64,000 bases of DNA from contig CAWGLZ010000001.1 in the NCBI GenBank assembly GCA_963823535.1, forward strand, positions 558,001 through 622,000, given 5' to 3'. Shown piece by piece: positions 35,956-45,798 of this stretch (the first letter of the stretch is position 1; every line of letters starts with the position of its first letter). The stretch comes from RPQJ01 sp963823535. Its GTDB lineage: Bacteria; Pseudomonadota; Gammaproteobacteria; Steroidobacterales; Steroidobacteraceae. A program made the translations under genes and the position numbers. The notes beneath the pieces were generated by a model, which did no database searches, had not been told where the DNA came from, and saw nothing but the letters and a program-made list of their open reading frames with translations.

Positions 35956-36033
35956 GGTGGACGTAGCTCAGCTGGTTAGAGCTCCTGGTTGTGGTCCAGG
36001 AGGTCGTGGGTTCGAATCCCATCGTCCACCCCA
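35956..36033 (+). tRNA. tRNA-His(GTG)
   Basis: The acceptor GTGGACG pairs with CGTCCAC; the anticodon loop TTGTGGT gives GTG. G35956 pairs with the discriminator C, the extra G-1 that marks tRNA-His. CCA is encoded. Confidence 0.95.
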
Positions 36034-36042
36034 GTTTCGGTT

Positions 36043-36118
36043 GGGCCGTTAGCTCAGTTGGTAGAGCTGCTGACTCTTAATCAGTAGGTCGTAGGTTCGA
36101 GTCCTACACGGCCCACCA
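36043..36118 (+). tRNA. tRNA-Lys(CTT)
   Basis: 76 bases with encoded CCA. The acceptor GGGCCGT pairs with ACGGCCC; the anticodon loop is CTCTTAA, giving CTT, with the last pair of the stem a G-T wobble. It should read AAG only. Confidence 0.93.
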
Positions 36119-36187
36119 CTTCCTGCCTTCCGGTCCATTTGCCGCTAGAATCCGCCGCGCCCCCGGGGCACGGCTGACCCGATCGAC

Positions 36188-36273
36188 GCGAAAGTGGCGG
36201 AACTGGTAGACGCGCTGGATTTAGGTTCCAGTGGGTAACCCCCGTGAGGGTTCGAGTCCCTCCTTTCGCACCA
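36188..36273 (+). tRNA. tRNA-Leu(TAG)
   Basis: 86 bases with a long variable arm, as expected for leucine tRNA. The acceptor GCGAAAG pairs with CTTTCGC; the loop TTTAGGT gives anticodon TAG. CCA is encoded. It ends 103 bases before tig. Confidence 0.95.
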
Positions 36274-36376
36274 GTCCGGGAACGCCGAACGATTGCCGCG
36301 GGGCGCCCCGATCCGTGGCAGAATATAGGGCTTTTCCAGGCGGCGATCCGCACCGCCCAGACCCTTTCGAGGACCG

Positions 36377-37678
36377 ATGAGCATGCAGGTTTCCGTCGAG
36401 ACGACCGGCGCCCTCGAGCGTCGGATGGAAGTGAGCGTCCCCCGCGAGCGCATCGAGCAGGCAATCGACGAGCGCCTCAAGCGCGTGAGTCGCACGGCGA
36501 AGCTCAAGGGCTTCCGGCCGGGCAAGGTGCCGCTCAAGGTCGTCAAGCAGCAGTTCGGCGCCCAGGTGCGGCAGGAAGTGCTGTCCGACCTCATGCAGTC
36601 CAGCTTCACGGAGGCCGTGAACCAGCAGAAACTCACCCCGGCCGCCGGCCCCCGCATCGAGCCGATCTCGGTCGGTCCGGACGACGACCTCAAGTACCGG
36701 GCGATCTTCGAGGTTTTCCCCGAGATCGAACTCCAGGGCGTCGAGGGACTCGCCGTCGTGCGTCCGGCTGCGGAGGTGACCGAGGCCGACGTCGACGCAA
36801 TGGTGCAGAACCTGCGCGAGCAGCGGCCGCGCTTCGAATCCGTGGACCGCGAAAGCCGCGAGAGCGACCGGGTGACGATGGATTTCGAGGGGGAGATCGA
36901 CGGCCAGGCGTTCGAGGGCAGCAAGGGCGACGACGTCGCAGTGCTGCTCGGCGGAGGCCGCATGCTCAAGGACTTCGAGACAGCCATTACCGGCATGAAG
37001 GCCGGCGAGCGCAAACAGGTCAGCGTTCCGTACCCGGCCGACTACCACAACCCCGCGCTGGCCGGGAAGGCGGCGAGCTTCGACGTCCACGTGAAGACGG
37101 TGGAGGAGAAGCTGTTGCCGGACCTCGACGAGGAGTTCTGCCGTGAGTACGGCGTGCTCGAGGGGGGTATCGACCAGCTGCGGAGCGAAGTCGCGGACAA
37201 CATGCGCCGCGAGCTTGCAGAGAACGTCCGGGCGCGGCTCAAGTCGCAGCTGCTCGATGCGTTGCTCGCGGCGAATCCGGTCGAGGTGCCGAAAAGCCTG
37301 GTGGACGCGCAGGTGCGCGAGATGCAGATCGACGCCGCGCGCCGGGTCGGTGCCAAGGACGCCTCGCAGGTCCCGCCAGCCGACCCGTTCGTCGAACCGG
37401 CTCGCCGGCGCGTGGCACTGGGCCTGCTGATCGGCGAGTTGATACGCGGTCGCGGCATCAAGCTCGACGCCGAGCGCGTGAATGCGCGCCTGCTCGACCT
37501 GGCGTCGAGCTACCCTGACCCGGACTCGATCGTGAAGGCCTACCGCCAGAACGCTGAGGCCCTGCGCCAGGTCGAGAACACGGTGCTGGAGGAACAGGTC
37601 GTGGACCTGCTGCTCGAGCACGCGAAGGTGACGGATCAGCCGACGACGTTCAAGGACGTCATGAACTTCGGAGCGTGA
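36377..37678 (+). CDS. tig: Trigger factor chaperone
   Basis: 433 residues, normal size. Trigger factor binds ribosomal protein uL23 and folds nascent chains; it also has prolyl isomerase activity. The ribosome-binding tail signature GFRPGKVPLKVVK is near residue 50. The FKBP-type domain (about 160-240) includes DRVTMDFEGEIDG, and the C-terminal helical arms follow. The stop overlaps the region just before clpP, and tig-clpP-clpX-lon is the standard order, so these form one operon with internal promoters. Confidence 0.96.
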   Translation: MSMQVSVETTGALERRMEVSVPRERIEQAIDERLKRVSRTAKLKGFRPGKVPLKVVKQQFGAQVRQEVLSDLMQSSFTEAVNQQKLTPAAGPRIEPISVGPDDDLKYRAIFEVFPEIELQGVEGLAVVRPAAEVTEADVDAMVQNLREQRPRFESVDRESRESDRVTMDFEGEIDGQAFEGSKGDDVAVLLGGGRMLKDFETAITGMKAGERKQVSVPYPADYHNPALAGKAASFDVHVKTVEEKLLPDLDEEFCREYGVLEGGIDQLRSEVADNMRRELAENVRARLKSQLLDALLAANPVEVPKSLVDAQVREMQIDAARRVGAKDASQVPPADPFVEPARRRVALGLLIGELIRGRGIKLDAERVNARLLDLASSYPDPDSIVKAYRQNAEALRQVENTVLEEQVVDLLLEHAKVTDQPTTFKDVMNFGA

Positions 37679-37680
37679 CC

Positions 37681-38310
37681 ATGAACACCACCACCCGTGC
37701 TCTCAACCTCGTGCCCATGGTCGTCGAGCAGACGGCCCGCGGCGAGCGTGCCTACGACATCTACTCCCGACTCCTGAAGGAGCGGGTGATCTTCATCGTG
37801 GGTCCGGTCGAGGACTACATGGCCAACCTGATCGTGGCGCAGCTTCTGTTCCTCGAGTCGGAGAATCCCGAGAAGGACATTGCGCTCTACATCAACTCGC
37901 CGGGCGGGTCGGTGAGTGCAGGGCTCGCGATCTACGACACGATGCAGTTCATCAAGCCCGACATCAGCACGATCTGCGTGGGCCAGGCGGCCAGCATGGG
38001 CGCGGTGCTGCTCGCCGGCGGCGAGAAAGGCAAGCGCTTCTGCCTCCCGCACTCGCGCGTGATGATTCACCAGCCGCTTGGCGGATTCCAGGGCCAGGCC
38101 ACGGACATCGAGATTCACGCCCGCGAGATCCTCGACGCGCGCGATCGCCTGAACCGCATCCTCTCGCACCATACCGGCCAGTCGATAGACAAGATCCGCC
38201 AGGACACGGACCGCGACAATTTCATGACCGGCGAGCAGGCGATTGCCTATGGCCTGATCGACGCCGTGCTGAGCAAGCGTGGGACCGTCGCGGCGGGCGA
38301 GCGCGCCTGA
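37681..38310 (+). CDS. clpP: ATP-dependent Clp protease proteolytic subunit
   Basis: 209 residues. ClpP forms a 14-subunit chamber that degrades proteins fed by ClpX or ClpA. The catalytic Ser is in GQAASMGAVLL, the His in RVMIHQPLGG, and the Asp lies near residue 170. INSPGGSV is the family motif upstream. I chose ATG 37681, seven bases after GGAG; a GTG at 37675 that overlaps the tig stop is an alternative. clpX follows after a 135-base gap containing a long hairpin. Confidence 0.96.
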   Translation: MNTTTRALNLVPMVVEQTARGERAYDIYSRLLKERVIFIVGPVEDYMANLIVAQLLFLESENPEKDIALYINSPGGSVSAGLAIYDTMQFIKPDISTICVGQAASMGAVLLAGGEKGKRFCLPHSRVMIHQPLGGFQGQATDIEIHAREILDARDRLNRILSHHTGQSIDKIRQDTDRDNFMTGEQAIAYGLIDAVLSKRGTVAAGERA

Positions 38311-38329
38311 TCACGAAGTTGCGAGATAA

Positions 38330-38367
38330 GTTGCTGTTGGCGAAGGCTTTTTTGCGCCACCAGCAAC
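38330..38367 (+). promoter_or_regulatory. Long hairpin in the clpP-clpX gap
   Basis: Two 13-base arms (38330-38342 and 38355-38367) pair with one mismatch around a 12-base loop that contains a run of six T. The T run lies in the loop, not after the stem, so this is not a normal terminator. It may be an attenuator, an RNase-resistant stabiliser of clpP mRNA or an RNA thermometer; I cannot choose. Confidence 0.5.
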
Positions 38368-38368
38368 A

Positions 38369-38386
38369 CCATGGTATAAGCCATGG
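38369..38386. repeat. Inverted repeat CCATGG-6-CCATGG before clpX
   Basis: Two CCATGG palindromes at 38369-38374 and 38381-38386 are separated by TATAAG. The arms can pair with each other as a short stem. It lies 60 bases before the clpX start; TATAAG could also act as a -10 box. Confidence 0.35.
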
Positions 38387-38445
38387 AAGGTCGCCGGGCG
38401 CGATCAAAGGTGTGCCCGCAAGGGCGGCGTAAGCAAGGTCAGGGC

Positions 38446-39753
<1,308 letters not shown>

Positions 39754-39801
39754 GGCCGGCGCTTTCCCGGCGCTCGTTGCCCGCCGGCGGCATCCGCCCG
39801 G

Positions 39802-39825
39802 CACCCGGTCCGACCGGACCGGGTG
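39802..39825 (+). promoter_or_regulatory. Perfect GC-rich hairpin between clpX and lon
   Basis: A 10-base perfect stem (39802-39811 with 39816-39825) has the loop GACC. There is no T run, so Rho-independent termination is unlikely. It may protect the clpX mRNA 3' end or act as a weak terminator upstream of the lon promoter. Confidence 0.45.
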
Positions 39826-39857
39826 GCCGCGGGCGTGGGCGATTAGGCATTATTTCT

Positions 39858-39887
39858 CTTGAATCTGCGCTGCGCGTCCCCAAAGAT
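39858..39887 (+). promoter_or_regulatory. lon: Sigma-32 (heat-shock) type promoter of lon
   Basis: CTTGAA (39858-39863), 14 bases, then CCCCAAAGAT (39878-39887) match the RpoH consensus of CTTGAAA and CCCCATNT with correct spacing. It lies about 80 bases before the lon start. lon is a classic heat-shock gene in E. coli, which supports the call. Confidence 0.8.
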
Positions 39888-39968
39888 GACCACATCTGAT
39901 GGTCGGCATCGCGGGCAGTCATCGCCTCGTGACCCGTCAATCGCACCCGGCGCCGGAGACCCCCACAC

Positions 39969-42401
39969 GTGACCACTGAGACCCCCTCGAAGCCCGTCGT
40001 TCCACAGGACACGCTGCCGGTACTGCCGCTGCGCGACGTCGTGGTCTACCCCCACATGGTGATCCCGCTCTTCGTCGGGCGTGACCGATCGATCCTCGCG
40101 CTCGAGCAGGCGATGAAGGTCAACAAGCAGATCCTGCTGCTCGCGCAGAAGCAGGCCGACGTCGACGATCCTGCCCCGAAGGACCTCTACGACGTCGGCA
40201 CCATCGCGACGATCCTGCAGCTGCTCAAGCTGCCGGACGGCACGGTCAAGGTGCTGGTCGAGGGCGTCGAACGGGCGAAGGTGGAACAGCTCGTCGCCGG
40301 GGATTTCTTCGCGGCGAAGGCGGGTCCGCTCGGCGAGGGCGAGGCCTATGACGAGCGCGAGATGGACGTGCTCGTGCGCTCGGTCGTCTCGCAGTTCGAG
40401 CAGTACGTGAAGCTGAACCGCAAGGTGCCGCCGGAGATCCTCACGTCCCTGGCAGGCATCGAGCAGCCCGGGCGCCTGGCCGACACCGTCGCGGCGCACA
40501 TGTCGCTGAAGCTCGATGCCAAGCAGAAGATCCTCGAGATCCAGGACGTGCGGCGCCGGCTCGAGCACATCCTCGCCCTCATCGAGGGCGAGATGGACGT
40601 GCTGCAGATCGAGAAGCGCATCCGCGGTCGCGTCAAGCAGCAGATGGAGAAGAGCCAGCGCGAGTACTACCTCAACGAGCAGATGAAGGCGATCCAGAAA
40701 GAGCTGGGCGAGATGGACGACGCGCCCAACGAGATCGCCGAGCTCGAGCGCAAGATCGCGCGCGCGGGCATGCCGAAGGAGGCCCGGGACAAGGCGAACT
40801 CGGAACTCGCGAAGCTGAAGCTGATGTCACCGATGTCCGCGGAAGCCACCGTCGTTCGCAATTACGTCGACTGGCTCGTGAAGGTACCCTGGCGCAAGCG
40901 CACCAAGGTCAAGCACGACCTCACCGCTGCGGAGAAGGTGCTCAACGAGGATCATTTCGGCCTCGACAAGGTCAAGGAGCGGATCGTCGAATACCTCGCC
41001 GTCCAGCAGCGCGTGCAGAAGCTGCGCGGCCCGATCCTCTGTCTCGTGGGCCCTCCCGGCGTCGGCAAGACGTCGCTGGGACAGAGCATCGCCCGTGCGA
41101 CCAACCGCAAGTTCGTGCGCATGTCGCTCGGTGGCGTGCGCGACGAGGCGGAGATCCGCGGGCACCGCCGCACGTACATCGGGTCCATGCCCGGGAAGAT
41201 CGTGCAGAACATGGCCCGCACGGGCGTGCGCAATCCGCTCTACCTGCTCGACGAAGTCGACAAGATGGCGATGGATTTCCGGGGCGACCCGTCGGCGGCG
41301 CTGCTCGAGGTGCTCGATCCGGAGCAGAACCAGGCATTCAACGACCACTACCTCGAGGTGGACTTCGACCTCTCCGAGGTGATGTTTGTCTGCACGGCCA
41401 ACAGTCTCAACATTCCGGCACCGCTGCTCGACCGCATGGAAGTGATCCGCATCCCGGGCTACACCGAGGACGAGAAGGCCAGCATCGCGCGCCGTTACCT
41501 GCTGCCGAAGCAGGTTAAGGCCAACGGGCTGAAGCCGGAGGAACTGAAGGTCAGCGACCCGGCCATCCTGGAGATCATCCGGCACTACACGCGGGAGGCC
41601 GGCGTCCGCAACCTCGAGCGCGAGCTGTCGAAGATCTGCCGCAAGTCCGTCAAGGAACTGCTGCTCGAGAAGGATCGCAAGGTCGTCAGCGTCACGCCCA
41701 AGAACGTGCCGACCTACCTCGGCGTAAAGCGCTTCCGGTACGGGCGTGCGGAGGAGAACGACCAGATCGGACAGGTCACCGGACTGGCGTGGACCGAAGT
41801 AGGCGGCGAACTGCTCACCATCGAGGCGGCGGTCATGCCCGGCAAGGGCAAGCTGACCCATACCGGCCAGCTGGGCGAGGTCATGCAGGAGTCCATCCAG
41901 GCCGCAATGACGGTGGTCCGGAGTCGCGCCAACGTGCTCGGCCTCGAGCCCGAGTTCTACCAGAAGGCGGACGTGCACATCCACGTGCCGGAAGGGGCGA
42001 CGCCCAAGGACGGCCCGAGTGCGGGCATCGGCATGTGCACCGCGCTGGTCTCGGCACTCACGCGCATTCCGGTCCGCAGCGACGTGGCGATGACGGGCGA
42101 GATCACGCTGCGCGGCGAGGTACTGCCGATCGGTGGGCTCAAGGAAAAGCTGCTCGCGGCGCACCGCGGCGGCATCCGCACGGTGCTGATCCCGAACGAG
42201 AACGTGAAGGATCTCGCGGAGATTCCAGACAACATCAAGGGCAACCTGGAGATCCGACCGGTGAAGTGGATCGACGAGGTGCTGCAGTTCGCGCTCCGCA
42301 ACATGCCGCAGCCATCGTCGCCCCGGCCGGACGCGACGGCAGACGCCAAACGGTCCAAGCGCCCGGGCCGTCGCCCGGGCAAGCAGGTACACGCGCACTG
42401 A
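39969..42401 (+). CDS. lon: ATP-dependent protease Lon
   Basis: 810 residues. Lon is an AAA+ serine protease that degrades misfolded and regulatory proteins. It has the N-terminal substrate domain starting PVLPLRDVVVYPHM, a coiled-coil middle, Walker A GPPGVGKTSLG (near residue 360), Walker B YLLDEVDKM, and a Ser-Lys dyad in PKDGPSAGIGM and GLKEKLLAAHRG. The start is GTG 39969 with a GGAG 10-13 bases upstream. A heat-shock promoter lies just before it. hupB follows after 39 bases. Confidence 0.97.
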   Translation: MTTETPSKPVVPQDTLPVLPLRDVVVYPHMVIPLFVGRDRSILALEQAMKVNKQILLLAQKQADVDDPAPKDLYDVGTIATILQLLKLPDGTVKVLVEGVERAKVEQLVAGDFFAAKAGPLGEGEAYDEREMDVLVRSVVSQFEQYVKLNRKVPPEILTSLAGIEQPGRLADTVAAHMSLKLDAKQKILEIQDVRRRLEHILALIEGEMDVLQIEKRIRGRVKQQMEKSQREYYLNEQMKAIQKELGEMDDAPNEIAELERKIARAGMPKEARDKANSELAKLKLMSPMSAEATVVRNYVDWLVKVPWRKRTKVKHDLTAAEKVLNEDHFGLDKVKERIVEYLAVQQRVQKLRGPILCLVGPPGVGKTSLGQSIARATNRKFVRMSLGGVRDEAEIRGHRRTYIGSMPGKIVQNMARTGVRNPLYLLDEVDKMAMDFRGDPSAALLEVLDPEQNQAFNDHYLEVDFDLSEVMFVCTANSLNIPAPLLDRMEVIRIPGYTEDEKASIARRYLLPKQVKANGLKPEELKVSDPAILEIIRHYTREAGVRNLERELSKICRKSVKELLLEKDRKVVSVTPKNVPTYLGVKRFRYGRAEENDQIGQVTGLAWTEVGGELLTIEAAVMPGKGKLTHTGQLGEVMQESIQAAMTVVRSRANVLGLEPEFYQKADVHIHVPEGATPKDGPSAGIGMCTALVSALTRIPVRSDVAMTGEITLRGEVLPIGGLKEKLLAAHRGGIRTVLIPNENVKDLAEIPDNIKGNLEIRPVKWIDEVLQFALRNMPQPSSPRPDATADAKRSKRPGRRPGKQVHAH

Positions 42402-42440
42402 TGCGCGGGTGCCATCTCCATCCCCAAAGGAGCTTTTCTC

Positions 42441-42713
42441 GTGAACAAGAACGACCTGATCGATGCCGTGGCCGAGCGCACTGGCCTCGCAAAATCGGAC
42501 GCTGCGCGCGCACTCGAGGCGGTGCTCGGTACCATCACCGAAGCACTGCAGCGGGGCGACCCGGTGGCCCTGTCGGGCTTCGGAACTTTCGTCGCCAAGG
42601 TCCGCGCAGCCCGGACGGGCCGCAATCCCCGCACCGGCGAGCCGATCGCGATCCCGGCCAGCCGGGCCCCTGGCTTCAAGGCTGGCAAGGGCCTGAAGGA
42701 TGCTCTAAACTAG
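42441..42713 (+). CDS. hupB: DNA-binding protein HU (beta-type)
   Basis: 90 residues. HU bends and compacts DNA as a dimer in the nucleoid. The beta-arm motif GRNPRTGEPIAIPASRAPGF and the beginning MNKNDLIDAVAE are diagnostic. The start is GTG 42441 after a good AAAGGAG site. In gammaproteobacteria hupB usually follows lon and precedes ppiD, as here. Two tRNA genes separate it from ppiD. Confidence 0.96.
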   Translation: MNKNDLIDAVAERTGLAKSDAARALEAVLGTITEALQRGDPVALSGFGTFVAKVRAARTGRNPRTGEPIAIPASRAPGFKAGKGLKDALN

Positions 42714-42732
42714 CGCGCTCCCCAGGGGGCGC

Positions 42733-42808
42733 GGGTGCTTAGCTCAGCTGGGAGAGCGTCGCCCTTACAAGGCGAAGGTCGTGGGTTCGATCCCCTCAGC
42801 ACCCACCA
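42733..42808 (+). tRNA. tRNA-Val(TAC)
   Basis: 76 bases with encoded CCA. The acceptor GGGTGCT pairs with AGCACCC; the loop CTTACAA gives anticodon TAC. Confidence 0.95.
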
Positions 42809-42816
42809 CGCAGCGC

Positions 42817-42893
42817 GGAGTGGTAGTTCAGTTGGTTAGAATACCGGCCTGTCACGCCGGGGGTCGCGGGTTCGAGTCCCGTCCACTCCGCCA
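42817..42893 (+). tRNA. tRNA-Asp(GTC)
   Basis: 77 bases with encoded CCA. The acceptor GGAGTGG pairs with CCACTCC; the loop CTGTCAC gives anticodon GTC. It follows tRNA-Val by eight bases, so the two are probably processed from one transcript. Confidence 0.95.
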
Positions 42894-42911
42894 CTTTTGA
42901 GTTCGCAGAAG

Positions 42912-42933
42912 GCCCGCAACCGCGGGCTTTCTT
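42912..42933 (+). terminator. Rho-independent terminator after tRNA-Asp
   Basis: A 6-base GC stem (42912-42917 with 42922-42927) and AACC loop are followed by TTTCTT. It ends the hupB-tRNA transcript before ppiD. Confidence 0.8.
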
Positions 42934-43017
42934 GTATAAAGACCGGCCAGATGGCCGCGGGCGGCCGTAGCGTCCTTCCACGAACCCTAATCTTAATCTA
43001 CTGACCACCTTCCACCC

Positions 43018-44911
43018 ATGCTTCAGCAGATTCGCGACAAGATCACCGGCTGGTTCGCCATTACCTTCCTCGGCGCCATCGCCATCGTCTTCATCTTCTG
43101 GGGCATCCAGTTCGAGTCCTCGGTCGACGTGGCCGCCGCCAAGGTGAACGGCGAGAAGATCTCGATGGAGGCGGTGCGGCGCGCCTGGCAGAACCGGCAA
43201 TCAGAGCTGCAGCAGGTCACCCGGGACGAGCTGCCGGAGGCGCTGGTGCAGAGCGAGCAGGCACGTCTGCTCGACGATTTCATCCGTCGCGAACTGCTAC
43301 TGCAGCGCGCCGACGAACTGGGTTATCGCGTCAGCGACCGTGAGCTCGCGGAGGCCCTGGCGGCACTGCCGGCCCTGCAGGTGGACGGACGGTTCTCGCG
43401 TGATCGCTATGCCGCGCTGCTCCGTTCGCAGGGCCGCACGGAGGCGGACTTCGAGCAGGAGTTCCGGCGCGATCTCGAGATTTCGCAGTTGAGCAACGCG
43501 ATCGGCATCTCGGCCTTCGCACTGCCGGGAGAGCTGCGCCGCCGCATGGCGATCGAGGGCGAAGTCCGCGAAGTGGACGTGGCGATCGTACCTGCAGCCC
43601 GTTTTGCCGACGAAGTCACGGTCGCGGCCTCGGACGTGGCGGACTGGTACGAGAAGAACAAGGCTGACTACCAGACGCCGGAGAGCGTCAACCTGCAGTA
43701 TGTGCGGCTCGACCTGGCCGACGTCGCGGCGGGCATCGACGTGACCGACGAGTCGCTGAGGCAGTACTACGACCAGGTGGCGCCCGAACGCTACGTCACC
43801 ACCGAACGCCGGCGGGGCCGGCACATCCTGGTGGAGTCCGGAGCGGACGATGACGCCGCGCGCGCAAAGGCCGATGCGCTCGCCGGACGCGTCCGCGCGG
43901 GCGAGGACTTCGCGAGCCTTGCGGCCGAGAACTCGGATGATCCCGGATCGAAGGCACAGGGCGGCGACCTTGGCTGGGCAACGCGGGAGAGCTTCGTCGG
44001 GCCGTTTGCGGACGCGCTGTTCGGCATGGAACAGGGCGAGATCCGCGGTCCGGTGAAGACGCAGTTCGGCTATCACGTCATTCGCCTCGACGAGATCGAC
44101 CCGTCGCACCAGCAGAGCTTCGAGGCAGTGCGCGGCGAGCTCGAGGCGGATTACCGGCAGGACCGGGCGCAGACGGTGTTCTACGAACGATCGCAGGAGC
44201 TCGCGGACGAGGCGTTTGCAAGTCTCAGCGAACTCGACTCGGTTGCGCGCAAGCTGGGAATGGAGCTCCGCACGGCGGACGGGTTCACGCGGCAGGGCGG
44301 CGCACCGTTCGATGCGGATCGCAAGGTGATCGCTGCGGCGTTCAGCGACGAGGTGCTGCAGGAGCGACAGAACAGCCCGGCCATTGCCGTGGGCGACGAG
44401 AGCGTCGTGGTGCTTCGCGTCACCGAGCACCAGTTGCCGGCGCAGCGTCCGCTCGAGGAAGTACGAGGCGAGCATCGAGGCACGGCTGCGGGAGCAGGGT
44501 GCCAGCGAGGCTGCCGAGGCGGCTGCGCGGGCCGCCGCCGCCAGGCTCGCGGCAGGCGACCCCTGGGTCGACGTCACCCGCGACCTCGGCGTGTCGCCCG
44601 CGGAAACGCGCACGATCACCCGTGGTTCCGAGGACGTGCCGCCGGCGCTCAGCAAGGCTGTCTTCGCCGTCCCGGTGCCGGCGGGCGGCGGGTCCGCGAA
44701 CGGGACGGCGGTGCTCGCGAACGGCGACTCGGCCCTCTTCGTCGTGAATGCGGTGACGCCGGGTACGCTCCCGACGCCACAGGCGGGCGAGTTCGCGCAG
44801 CTGGCGCAGCAGGCGGCGGGCGGGGTGGCGAACGCCGAGTTCTCCGCTTACATCGCGGAACTGGAACGCACGGCCAAGGTCGTCCGCAATCCGAAGGTGT
44901 TCGAGCAGTAG
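43018..44911 (+). pseudogene. ppiD: PpiD-type periplasmic folding chaperone, interrupted by a +1 frameshift
   Basis: PpiD is an inner-membrane-anchored chaperone with a parvulin domain that helps newly exported proteins. Reading from ATG 43018 gives a membrane anchor (about residues 12-31), a SurA-like N-terminal region and a PpiC parvulin domain (about 260-365, GGDLGWATRESFVGPFADAL region). After RPLEEVR near 44463 the sense frame ends in GC-rich nonsense, while the family-like sequence (IEARLREQ, later VVNAVTPGTLP) resumes one base later and runs to the stop at 44911. The combined product is about 630 residues, close to E. coli PpiD (623). One extra base near 44461-44475 explains this. It may be a mutation or a sequence error. 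Confidence 0.85.
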
Positions 44912-44960
44912 GTGAGGGCAGCCGCCCGGGGCCGCCCCTGTCGCACGCAGCGGTGCCGTG

Positions 44961-44981
44961 GCCGGCATCGCGGCTGCCGGC
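44961..44981. terminator. Possible stem between convergent ppiD and fabI
   Basis: GCCGGCA (44961-44967) and TGCCGGC (44975-44981) form a perfect 7-base stem with a 7-base loop in the 73-base convergent gap. There is no T run on either strand, so termination is doubtful. Confidence 0.25.
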
Positions 44982-44984
44982 TGT

Positions 44985-45794
44985 TCAGGTCCCGTCGCCG
45001 GCCTTTTCTTCGTCCGGAAACGCCATTCCGACGTGGCTGTACCCGGCGTCCACGTACAGCACCTCCCCGGTGATGCCGGATGCCAGGTCGGAACACAGGA
45101 AGGCCGCCGCGTTGCCGACTTCCTCGATCGTGACGTTGCGCCGCATGGGTGTGTACGCGGCCACGTGCGACAACATCTTGCGGAAGCCGCTCACGCCCGC
45201 CGCGGCGAGGGTCTTGATCGGCCCGGCCGAGATGGCGTTCACCCGGATACCCTGCGGACCGAGATCCGCCGCCAGGAACCGCACGTTCGCCTCGAGGCTC
45301 GCCTTGGCCAGTCCCATGACGTTGTAGCTGGGGACCGAGCGGACGGCGCCAAGGTAGGTCAGCGTCACGATCGATCCGGCCCGACCGAGCATCATCGGCC
45401 GCGCGGCTTTGGCGAGCGCGGTCAGGCTGTAGCTCGAGATGTCATGGGCGATCCGGAAGCCTTCCCGGGTAGTGCTGTCCACGAAGCCGCCCGCGATCTG
45501 GTCGCGCGGCGCGAAGGCGACGGAATGCACGAGGATGTCGAGCGAATCCCAGGACGAGCGGAGGCCCGCGAACGCGGCATCGATCTCCGCATCGACGCCC
45601 ACGTCCATGGGCAGGACGATCGTGCTGGAGAAGTCCCGCGCCATTCCCGCGACACGCTCTCTCAGGCGTTCCCCCTGGTAGGTGAAGGCGAGCTCCGCTC
45701 CCTCCCGATGCATCGCCGAGGCGATCCCGTAGGCGATCGAACGCTCCGACGCGAGGCCGACGACCAGGGCACGCTTGCCGCTCAGGAACCCCAT
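44985..45794 (-). CDS. fabI: Enoyl-[acyl-carrier-protein] reductase (NADH)
   Basis: 269 residues. FabI reduces the enoyl intermediate in each cycle of fatty-acid elongation and is the triclosan target. The catalytic Tyr and Lys are in SYNVMGLAKA (Y-x6-K), with the second Tyr in TLTYLGAV. The cofactor motif near the start reads VVGLASERSIAYGIA, an NADH-type FabI pattern. It begins four bases past the mltD stop on the same strand, so gloB-mltD-fabI read as one unit. Normally fabI follows ppiD on the same strand; here it is convergent with it. Confidence 0.95.
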   Translation of the reverse strand: MGFLSGKRALVVGLASERSIAYGIASAMHREGAELAFTYQGERLRERVAGMARDFSSTIVLPMDVGVDAEIDAAFAGLRSSWDSLDILVHSVAFAPRDQIAGGFVDSTTREGFRIAHDISSYSLTALAKAARPMMLGRAGSIVTLTYLGAVRSVPSYNVMGLAKASLEANVRFLAADLGPQGIRVNAISAGPIKTLAAAGVSGFRKMLSHVAAYTPMRRNVTIEEVGNAAAFLCSDLASGITGEVLYVDAGYSHVGMAFPDEEKAGDGT

Positions 45795-45798
45795 CGCG

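Noticed and set aside
35570..36376. Possible prophage attachment site in the tRNA cluster
   Set aside because: All five tRNAs are complete and no integrase or repeated tRNA fragment is visible.
36274..36376. Promoter directly upstream of tig
   Set aside because: AT-rich GAATATAGG lies there, but TTGCCG is 22-25 bases away, too far; tig may be read from the tRNA promoter.
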